This document shows, piece by piece, positions 1 through 7,600 of a stretch of 10,886 nucleotides of DNA. The translations under genes and the position numbers were made by a program. The stretch comes from Duncaniella sp. GTDB taxonomy: Bacteria; Bacteroidota; Bacteroidia; Bacteroidales; Muribaculaceae. The notes under the pieces were generated by a model, which saw only the letters and a program-made list of their open reading frames with translations, ran no database searches and had not been told where the DNA came from. The stretch's first letter is position 1. Every line of letters starts with the position of its first letter. The stretch lies in assembly GCA_022511285.1 (NCBI GenBank), contig JAFLRW010000053.1, forward strand, positions 1 through 10,886, written 5' to 3'.

Positions 1-2
1 CA

Positions 3-1334
3 TATATCGACCGCGAGACTATTGATGGCACTGACCGCGAAAAGAAGCTTTACAGACTGATACGCCTTCGCACATTAGCCTCGCAGATGGCTGATGCAGA
101 GCTTGAGAAGACTACGGTGGAGATAGCCGTTAAGGGGAGGAAGGAACACTTCACGGCCTCGGGCGAGATGGTGAAGTTTGACGGATTTCTGCGTCTTTAC
201 CTTGAGGGTACCGATGACGAGGCAGACACTGCTCCGGGCGAGAGGGTGTTGCCCGCGATGACGGCGGGTGAGAAGCTCAATATGGCTGATATTACCGCTA
301 CGGAGAGATTCACGCAAGCGCCCCCGCGCTACACCGAAGCCTCGCTGGTGAAGAAGATGGAGGAACTCGGCATTGGGCGTCCGTCAACCTACGCCCCCAC
401 AATCTCAACAATCCAAAATCGGGAATATATAGTGAAGGGCGACAAGCCCGGCGAGAAGCGTGGCTTTGAGGTGCTCACACTGAAGGCCGACGGGAAAATC
501 ACTAAGAGTGTTCGCTCGGAGTCAACGGGCTCCGACAAAGGGAAGCTGATTCCTACAGATACCGGCATCATAGTCAACGAATTTCTCACCAAGCATTTCC
601 CCGATATCCTCGACTACGACTTTACGGCGGGAATGGAAGCAAAGTTCGACCGCATAGCCGAAGGCGACGCCGATTGGAAAGGGGAAATTTCAGATTTCTA
701 TAACATTTTCCATCCCGAGGTGGAGAAGGCCAACGAAATGCGCACCGAGCGCAAGGTGGGTGAGCGCCTGCTCGGCACCGACCCTGCCAGCGGACAGCCT
801 GTCTATGTTAAGATAGGTCGGTTCGGACCGGTGGTGCAGATAGGCTCCGCAGATGCTGATGAAAAACCGCGCTTTGCCTCGCTCGAGAAGGACCAGAGCG
901 TGTTCGATATCACACTCGAGGCTGCACTGAAGCTCTTTGAACTGCCGCGTGAAGTGGGAGAGTTTGAGGGGAAGAAGGTGACAGCCGCGGTGGGACGTTT
1001 CGGCCCGTACCTGCGTCACGACGGCAAGTTTGTCAGCATTCCCAAGACGTTGAGCCCCACGTCGATATCGCTTGAAGAGGCGGTTTCCCTCATTGAGGAG
1101 AAGCGGAAGGCTGACTCCGGCAAAGTGCTTAAAACCTTTGATGATGACCCTGAACTGAGCATCCTCAACGGACGTTACGGAGTCTATATAGCATATAAGA
1201 AGTCCAATTATAAAATACCCAAGACAGTGGCTGACCCTCTGTCGCTCACCATTGACGAGGTGCGGGCCATAATCGCCGCCCAGGATGCGGCTCCGAAGAA
1301 GAGTTCGCGCCGCGCATCGTCTGCTAAGAAATAA
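3..1334 (+). CDS. topA: DNA topoisomerase I (type IA), C-terminal part, 5' end outside window
   Basis: Type IA topoisomerase, which relaxes negatively supercoiled DNA through a transient 5'-phosphotyrosine break. The reading frame is open from base 3 to the stop at 1332-1334, giving 443 visible residues; the ATG at 87 is internal. The TOPRIM domain and probably the active-site tyrosine lie before the window. The block reading QAPPRYTEASLVKKMEELG, followed by GIGRPSTYA (about 315-400), is the highly conserved central region of bacterial TopA. From about base 750 onward come short C-terminal repeats with the glycine-centred cores IGRFGPVVQIG, VGRFGPYLRHDG and NGRYGVYIAYK. These correspond to the TopA C-terminal repeat type rather than the four-cysteine zinc ribbons of E. 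coli; I see no cysteine in the visible protein. The end is a Lys/Ser/Arg/Ala-rich basic tail. It is first in a tight plus-strand cluster, 12 bases before the next gene. Identification is very secure. Confidence 0.96.
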   Translation, partial: YIDRETIDGTDREKKLYRLIRLRTLASQMADAELEKTTVEIAVKGRKEHFTASGEMVKFDGFLRLYLEGTDDEADTAPGERVLPAMTAGEKLNMADITATERFTQAPPRYTEASLVKKMEELGIGRPSTYAPTISTIQNREYIVKGDKPGEKRGFEVLTLKADGKITKSVRSESTGSDKGKLIPTDTGIIVNEFLTKHFPDILDYDFTAGMEAKFDRIAEGDADWKGEISDFYNIFHPEVEKANEMRTERKVGERLLGTDPASGQPVYVKIGRFGPVVQIGSADADEKPRFASLEKDQSVFDITLEAALKLFELPREVGEFEGKKVTAAVGRFGPYLRHDGKFVSIPKTLSPTSISLEEAVSLIEEKRKADSGKVLKTFDDDPELSILNGRYGVYIAYKKSNYKIPKTVADPLSLTIDEVRAIIAAQDAAPKKSSRRASSAKK

Positions 1335-1346
1335 TATTGCACCCCT

Positions 1347-2282
1347 ATGTCCTCTCGCAAACCATTTACCACAAAGCCCGGAGCCGAACGAGGTGCGTTT
1401 CGGCCCGACGTTATAGAAACATACTCCGTTGCTTCCGAGAGCACTCTGTTGAAGTTTCTGCTTGAGGTGATGCCGCAACGGAAGCGCACCCAGGTGAAAA
1501 GCTTGCTTGCCCACAATCAGATTGCAGTCAATGGCCTGCCGGTGAGACAGTTTGATGCTCCACTTGTCGAGGGCGATGAGGTAAAGGCTAATCTGACGCG
1601 TGAGTTTAAGGTGTTTTATCACCGTCGACTCAAAATCGTGTATGAGGACGACCATCTGTTGGTGGTCAACAAAGGCTACGGACTCCTTTCAATGGGCAAT
1701 GACAAGGTGAAGGATGGGACTGCCTACAGCATCCTGAAAGAGTATCTGAAATGGCAGAATCCAAGGAATAAGATATTCATAGTGCATCGCCTTGACCGCG
1801 ATACGTCGGGACTGATGATTTTTGCCAAAAGTGAGGAGGCCAAGGAGCGTCTGCAGCATAATTGGAACAATATGGTGCTTGAGCGCAAGTATCTTGCCGT
1901 GGTTGAAGGTGTGCCCGACCCCGAAGCCGGCGAAGTGCGCAGCTATCTGGCTGAAAACTCGCGATATGAGGTCTATTCCACTAATAATCCCGAGGAGGGC
2001 CAGCTTGCCGTGACACGCTATCGGACACTCAGCCGAGCCGGAGGCTATGCGCTGATGGAGATGGAGCTCGACACCGGGCGAAAGAATCAGATACGTGTGC
2101 ATCTCAAAGACCTCGGCCATCCCATAATTGGCGACCGCCGTTACGGCGCAGGGTCATCGCCCATCCATCGTATGGCGCTTCACGCACAGACGTTGCGCTT
2201 TGTCCATCCGATTACTCGCCAAGATATGTTTTTCACAACCCCCGTCCCGGTGTCGTTTCGCAAGATTACCGGGGGATCTTAA
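1347..2282 (+). CDS. RluA-family RNA pseudouridine synthase with N-terminal S4 domain
   Basis: 311-residue enzyme of the RluA/RluD type, expected to isomerise specific uridines to pseudouridine in rRNA or tRNA in the cytoplasm. The first ~30 residues are a polar leader. Residues about 33-85 look like an S4 RNA-binding domain (LLKFLLEVMP, KSLLAHNQIAVNG, LVEGDEVKAN). The catalytic domain holds HRLDRDTSGL at 147-156, where Asp150 is the expected catalytic aspartate. Further family motifs are GRKNQIRVHL (244-253), GHPIIGDRRYG (257-267) and RMALHA (275-280). The usual 'KPxGLLVHP'-like segment reads NKGYGLLSMG (108-117), so the proline after lysine is replaced. This is a divergent subgroup and the target nucleotide cannot be assigned. 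The ATG lies 12 bases after topA and 9 bases separate its stop from the next gene, so co-transcription is likely. No Shine-Dalgarno is visible, as is usual in this phylum. Family call secure, specificity unknown. Confidence 0.92.
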   Translation: MSSRKPFTTKPGAERGAFRPDVIETYSVASESTLLKFLLEVMPQRKRTQVKSLLAHNQIAVNGLPVRQFDAPLVEGDEVKANLTREFKVFYHRRLKIVYEDDHLLVVNKGYGLLSMGNDKVKDGTAYSILKEYLKWQNPRNKIFIVHRLDRDTSGLMIFAKSEEAKERLQHNWNNMVLERKYLAVVEGVPDPEAGEVRSYLAENSRYEVYSTNNPEEGQLAVTRYRTLSRAGGYALMEMELDTGRKNQIRVHLKDLGHPIIGDRRYGAGSSPIHRMALHAQTLRFVHPITRQDMFFTTPVPVSFRKITGGS

Positions 2283-2291
2283 TCTCTCCCA

Positions 2292-4580
2292 ATGAATGCT
2301 CAGTTAAAGTTTTCCGATATAATCCGCTTTGTGCTCTTAGGAGGCGTGGCGCTGTTGTATTTCGTGCTGCTCCTAAATATGTATGACCCCGCGGTGTTCG
2401 ACGTTCATCCGTCGGAAATCAAAGGACTGTCGGGAAAAGTGATTAGAGCGTTCGGGGGCCATTATTTTGACACATTTACATTGGTGATAATCCTCGTGGT
2501 ATCGCTTTTTGCCGGCATCATCATCCAGTCGGTGAGGGCATATATCGAGGAGTTGCTAATCAAGGCACTGAGATTTCTGACCAGAAACTCCTCCGGACGC
2601 AAGGGGATTGAGCGCAAGGGGTATTCTTTCCTGAGCAAAATGGTGGAGATATTAATCTACGGCTCAGTGTATCACGCCTGCCTGTGGGTGAAGCTATGCG
2701 GTGTCCACAAACCTGATATTCCTGACTGGCTCTATCTCACCGACAAGCCCAACCGCACGTTGGACTATGTGAGCGGACGTCTGGCCAAGAATGTGATGAA
2801 CGAGGATATGAACTCGCTCAACGAGTCGTTCTACTACAACGAGTTTTTCATGGGCCTATCCTTCGTGATAATCTTTGTGCCGGTGATAGTGCTGATTGTG
2901 TCGGCCCACGCCCTTGACCTCAGCGACTGGATTATACTGCTTTTCGTGGGACTGCTGTTGGTGGACATCGGGTGTTTCCACTCTGTAAAGTCGCGTGCCC
3001 GGAGCATAAAGAATATTTGGGCTGAGGCGGGCTTCCTGTTGGCGGCTGCATTGATGTGGGTGCTGTTGGCAGGCTCAGTGGAAATGTTGACGCCCACCAC
3101 TGCAATGCTCGCTTCAACGTTTGCTGCTGTAGTGGCGGTCCGTAAGATAGCAAATATGTTTGCTATGAAGTATCTCAAGAGCATAAACACCCATTACAAT
3201 GCGCTTGAGGACTATTATGCAAACGGACAGAGATATATCGTCGACCGCATTCCGTTCATTTATGTTCTGATACGCACCCACTACTACAAAGAGCGCCTCG
3301 ACTTCATCACTGAGAGCATCAACACGGTGCTCGACCAGACCTATCCCAACAAGCGCATAATCATTTTTGACGACTGCCCCAAGGGGGGCGCTCCGGAGTC
3401 GGACGGCACTGACCTTATACAGCAGATTGAACAGAATCTGTTTGCCAAGCATGGCCCCAAGCCGGATCATATCGACGATTTAAAAAAGATATGCATCTAC
3501 AAGAAAGCTTCGAGACATTTCGGCCCCTCGGGCTCGTCGATAGAGATTCGCGAAGCATTTCTGACTGAAGCCTCAGAGCGCGATATTGCCCTCCTGCTTG
3601 ACGATGACGACTATCTCGACCGCAAGGATGCCTTGATGGATATAGCCGTGGTGATGAACGCCACCCATGCCGACATCTGCCTGACCACATTCCGCAACCT
3701 CAATGACATGGGGAGTGTGCTGTCAAACGCCGGCGGCAAGTTCCACAACGAGCAGGTGAAGTTCATAGCCGGAAAGCGGGTAGGAGTGGAGTATGACCGC
3801 AATCTCATTTTCACCGACACTCTCGGCTGGACCAAAGTCTACAGCTATGCCACTATGGAGCGCTATCTCGGCTACATCAAGGCCTACAATGAGGAGATTG
3901 CTGACCGTGTGAAAGCAGACTCCATACACTCCCGGCCGGACGACTGCCTGATTGACCGGCGGTTTAACGAGATTGAGGCATTTGAGGATTTCCCGGACTT
4001 TATCCTATATCTGTTTGAAGACACTCGCATAGCCGGCATAGAGCGCCCCATACATTGCTATCGCAAGCGCAAAGACAGTGCCACCGACCTCAACGGCAAG
4101 AAGTATGCCGACGTGGCGGCTGCCTTTTTGCAGCGCAAGCAGTTCTTGGCCTATACTCTCGGATTGGCGTCTTTTATCACACGATATCAGCAGAGTCCCG
4201 CAGCTCGTCATTTGAAAGCCTGGCGCAGCTATAGGGAATTGCGCGAAGATGCAATCCCGGAGACAAAGGAGTTTATATCATATAAACTTGCTGTAATCTG
4301 CAACATAATCCTGACCCGCTCTTTCGACAACGGAGAGCGGGATATGGCCACACGGCTGCTGACAGACTTTCTGCACTACAACCTTATCAGAGAGTCAGAG
4401 TGTGCCCACCCCGAGGCCCACACGCAGACAATAGCGCTGCGCAATCTGATTACCGACACAGACTGTCGCATAGAAGACACCATCCGCCGCTTTCTGTCAG
4501 ACGGAGTTCTCTCTATCGACAACCGCAACCTAAGAATAATCGAAGCACACATCAAAGACTTCACCGAGGAAGCCCGATGA
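2292..4580 (+). CDS. Polytopic membrane protein with GT2-like glycosyltransferase domain
   Basis: 762 residues. Hydrophobic stretches that look like membrane spans lie at about 10-30, 60-80, 185-206, 212-229, 245-263 and 268-287, with a less certain one near 119-135. After these comes a GT-A type domain (about 320-600). The sequence ESINTVLDQTYPNKRIIIFDD puts an Asp pair at 360-361, the usual nucleotide-binding position of family 2. LLLDDDDYLD places a DxD-type metal site at 437-440. SRPDDCLIDRRF (Asp550-551) sits where family 2 has its catalytic acidic pair. HCYRKRKDSATDLNG (588-602) resembles the YR-x-H-x-x-S-x-T closing motif. All elements needed for sugar transfer therefore seem present. 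A soluble, probably helical tail of about 150 residues follows. The likely role is transfer of a sugar to an envelope glycan or lipid from the cytoplasmic face; donor and acceptor are unknown. It lies 9 bases after the pseudouridine synthase. No export, flippase or polymer genes accompany it. Glycosyltransferase assignment is from motifs only. Confidence 0.75.
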   Translation: MNAQLKFSDIIRFVLLGGVALLYFVLLLNMYDPAVFDVHPSEIKGLSGKVIRAFGGHYFDTFTLVIILVVSLFAGIIIQSVRAYIEELLIKALRFLTRNSSGRKGIERKGYSFLSKMVEILIYGSVYHACLWVKLCGVHKPDIPDWLYLTDKPNRTLDYVSGRLAKNVMNEDMNSLNESFYYNEFFMGLSFVIIFVPVIVLIVSAHALDLSDWIILLFVGLLLVDIGCFHSVKSRARSIKNIWAEAGFLLAAALMWVLLAGSVEMLTPTTAMLASTFAAVVAVRKIANMFAMKYLKSINTHYNALEDYYANGQRYIVDRIPFIYVLIRTHYYKERLDFITESINTVLDQTYPNKRIIIFDDCPKGGAPESDGTDLIQQIEQNLFAKHGPKPDHIDDLKKICIYKKASRHFGPSGSSIEIREAFLTEASERDIALLLDDDDYLDRKDALMDIAVVMNATHADICLTTFRNLNDMGSVLSNAGGKFHNEQVKFIAGKRVGVEYDRNLIFTDTLGWTKVYSYATMERYLGYIKAYNEEIADRVKADSIHSRPDDCLIDRRFNEIEAFEDFPDFILYLFEDTRIAGIERPIHCYRKRKDSATDLNGKKYADVAAAFLQRKQFLAYTLGLASFITRYQQSPAARHLKAWRSYRELREDAIPETKEFISYKLAVICNIILTRSFDNGERDMATRLLTDFLHYNLIRESECAHPEAHTQTIALRNLITDTDCRIEDTIRRFLSDGVLSIDNRNLRIIEAHIKDFTEEAR

Positions 4581-4589
4581 GAGAGAAAA

Positions 4590-4618
4590 GCCCCCTGTCA
4601 CATCGCGTGGCAGGGGGC
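4590..4618 (-). terminator. Hairpin terminator between convergent genes
   Basis: Perfect 8-bp GC-rich arm (GCCCCCTG with CAGGGGGC) extended by four more pairs including one wobble, with a 5-base loop at 4602-4606. Read on the minus strand the stem is followed directly by TTTTCTCTC, so it fits a factor-independent terminator for the pectinesterase gene, 48 bases past its stop. On the plus strand it begins 10 bases after the glycosyltransferase stop but is followed by CGAGGGGAG rather than a T-run. It may therefore end plus-strand transcripts less efficiently or only define their 3' ends. Confidence 0.82.
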
Positions 4619-4665
4619 CGAGGGGAGAAATATGTAATTATTGGAAACTGTGACTCAGAGAGTGG

Positions 4666-7600
4666 TTATTTCACAATCACTTTCGATGTGCGTGTTGTGC
4701 CGTTGGCGAGGGTCTCAACCTTGACGAGGACGCCGGGGGTGTTGGCCACCACGCGGATGCCCTGGAGGTTGTAGAATACAGTCTCGACAACTTCGCCGTC
4801 AGCTACAGTCTCAGCGATAGACGATGCATCGCCGGCCACAACGGCAGCACCAAGACCGCCCATCTCGTTGGCAGCGCGAACGGAGTAGACGATGGCGGCT
4901 GCACGGGCAGCGTCCTGAGCGGCTACGGCAGCGGGAGCGTCGAGCGAGTAGGTAGGCTCGGTGGTGAAGTCAATCACCTTGCCGTCGGCGCAGATGGCCC
5001 AGAGTAAAGCATACTTAGAGTTGTCCCAGGTGATGACAGAACCGTCGCTCACCACATTCTGAGGCTCGGGAGCCTGCTCGGTGAGAGCTGAGGGATCCCA
5101 GTCGCCCATAACGGCAGAGAGGGTGATTGCTTCAGCCTCTTCGCGTGTGAGCACGGGGTTGTTCTCGTGGGTGTCGGCAAAGATTTTCTTGCGGTCTTTG
5201 AGGTCAATGACGGTGCCGGCAGCTGTTGTGGAGTTGTACTCGGCAAAGCGTTTGGGCCAGCCGCCGCTCATCTCGTTCCAACCCGCAGCTGAGGGCTGAG
5301 CAGTCATCTTAGTGTTGATGTAGTAGCAGGTGGGATCGCCTGAGCCCCAAGGACGGCCCAGAGTGAAGCTGCCGTTGACATCGCTTGTGCCGCCGGTGAT
5401 TTCACACTCGTTGAACACGTAGCCATACTTCTTAGCATTGGAGGGAGCTGTGATGTAGCCGCCCTTCTCACACATAATCAGGTTGACGCCCTGATAGAAC
5501 ACGTCGCCCTTGCCGCAGAGGAAGTCGGTGCGACCGCGGAGGATGCCGCCTTCAAAGTAGAAGAGGCCGCTTGCGTTGTTGGAAACGTATGTGTCCTGAT
5601 AAGCCCAGAGGCAAGCATCCTTGAAGATGGTCTTGTCAGAGTTGTCGTTGAGCACGATGTCGCGGCCGCGAGAGTCGCCCATGCTCGACTTCATGGTGAG
5701 GTTCTGGAAGTAGCAGCCGGTGGCGTCCTTCTGGAGGCGCATCACGTCGCCGTTGCCGATACCTTCGAGCACGTTGGCCGGACCATACTGGCCGTTGATT
5801 TCAACTTCGGGCACAGAGTTGGTGATGACTACACCCTCCATGCTCTCGCCGATAAACGAGATGTTGCCCTTATTGATATAAACTGTGGGGTCGGGATATG
5901 CATTGCCGTCGCTGCCGGTCTTTGTCCCATCCTTGGAAGCGGCGAGCTTGTAGTTGCCGTTCTTGATGAAGATGCGATAGCGCAGTGTGGCATTGTCGCG
6001 AGTGTTGGCGGCGGCGATAGCCTCGTCGAGAGTACCGTCGTCGGGCACAATGAAGTCGTAGAGCGCCTTAGCCACCTCAGGTTTGGTGCGAGTGGTGAAG
6101 TTGATGGTGATGGCTTCGGCCACAGCATTGTCGGTGAGGTCCATTACAGAGCCTGCGGGGAGAGTGAAGGTGTATTTTGTGGCATACTCGAGGTTCTTGT
6201 AAGCGAACATCACGGTCTTACCGGAAACAGAAGGCTCGAGCGACTGAGAGCCGAGAGTGGCCTTAGTGCCCTCTTTCACCTTGACTTTCTCGTCGAAGTT
6301 GAGCACGATGCGTCCGTTGATAGAAGCGGTCTCATCGCCCTCGGCGGGCACCTGGCTGACGAGCACGGGAGCTGTGCCGTCGTCGATGAGTGGCGGAGTG
6401 CCGATGATGAATGTTGCACCCAAGGCAATACCGTCGTTCTTGCTGGCGGTGCCTTTTACCTCAGAGGTCTTGTCGGCAATCCAGCGCAGAGAGAGAGCCT
6501 CTTTGTTGTTGAACTGCTCGGGGATGTTAAGCTCATAGTCAACCCAAGTCTTGGCGCCTTCGAGCTTGACGTCGCCAACCTTGGTCCAGTTCTCACCGTC
6601 GGTAGAAGCCTCAACGGTGTAGGTGGTGTAGGCATTGTAATTATATGTCATGCCACCAAGCACTTTAAGACCGGTGAACGCAGCGGCGTTGACAGTGGTC
6701 TGCCAATAGTAGTGGCCCACGTCGCCTTCAGTAGAGCCGGTTCTCCAGTTGACGGCAGCGGGACGGCCTTCGTAACCGCCTGCGGCCACTTCGCTCTTGT
6801 CGAGCCAGCCTTGGATGTCGCCATCGGCATTGCGGAGCACGAGCTGCACGGCGTCATTGTCCTCGGCATAGAAGTCGGCAGCGCGGCCGCTTGCACCTGC
6901 GAGGTAGAAGTCCCAGCCCACAACGAAGTCAGAGGCGGAGAATACGCCGGTGATTTCCTTGTCGGCGTCCATCATAAAGCTGATTTCGCTTGAAGTCTGG
7001 CCGTCGCTCCAGTTGGTAAAGGTCATGATTGGGTTAGAGATGGCGGTGAGGGTCACCTTGGTGCCTTCCTCATACATCATCTTGCCCTCGACCGTAGTGG
7101 GAGCGGGAGTGGGCTGAATCTGATAGATGTTGGCGCCACCCTCAACGTCATATTTCAGTTCGTAGGTGTTGACGGTGACAAAATTAGCTGTCAGCACTTC
7201 ATCGGCAGTCACTGTGTAGTTGAACTTAGCCTGGTCAGACACGACATTGCCGGCCTTGTCAGTCCAGTTGACAAACTTGTAGCCGAAGTTTTCAGTGGCA
7301 GTGATGGCCACCAAGTCATTGTCCATATACTCATCGGCAGCGGGATAGGCCGAAACAGTACCACCGTCGGCGGGGTTGGCAATGACGGAGAGTGTATATG
7401 TGTTGACAGCGACAACAGTGCCGTCAACCTTACCTTCGATAGTCACCTCACCGAAGAGACCTTCTTTAGTGTTTCCGACACCGACTGAGGCAGTGAGATA
7501 AAAACCTTCAGTGCCTTTGAGTTGAGCCTGCTGCTCGGGAGTCAGAGTGATGTCGTACATGTGGACGGCTTCGCTGTCATAAGGCTTCTGGTTGTCGGCC

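Noticed and set aside
690..1655. 321-codon open frame on the minus strand opposite the topA/pseudouridine synthase junction
   Set aside because: It lies opposite two certain genes and its translation is His/Leu/Arg-rich with no recognisable motif. The GC-rich codon pattern of the plus-strand genes explains the absence of stops.
4400..4774. 124-codon plus-strand frame crossing the convergent terminator
   Set aside because: It overlaps the glycosyltransferase end, the hairpin and the pectinesterase end in another frame, and has no coding character.
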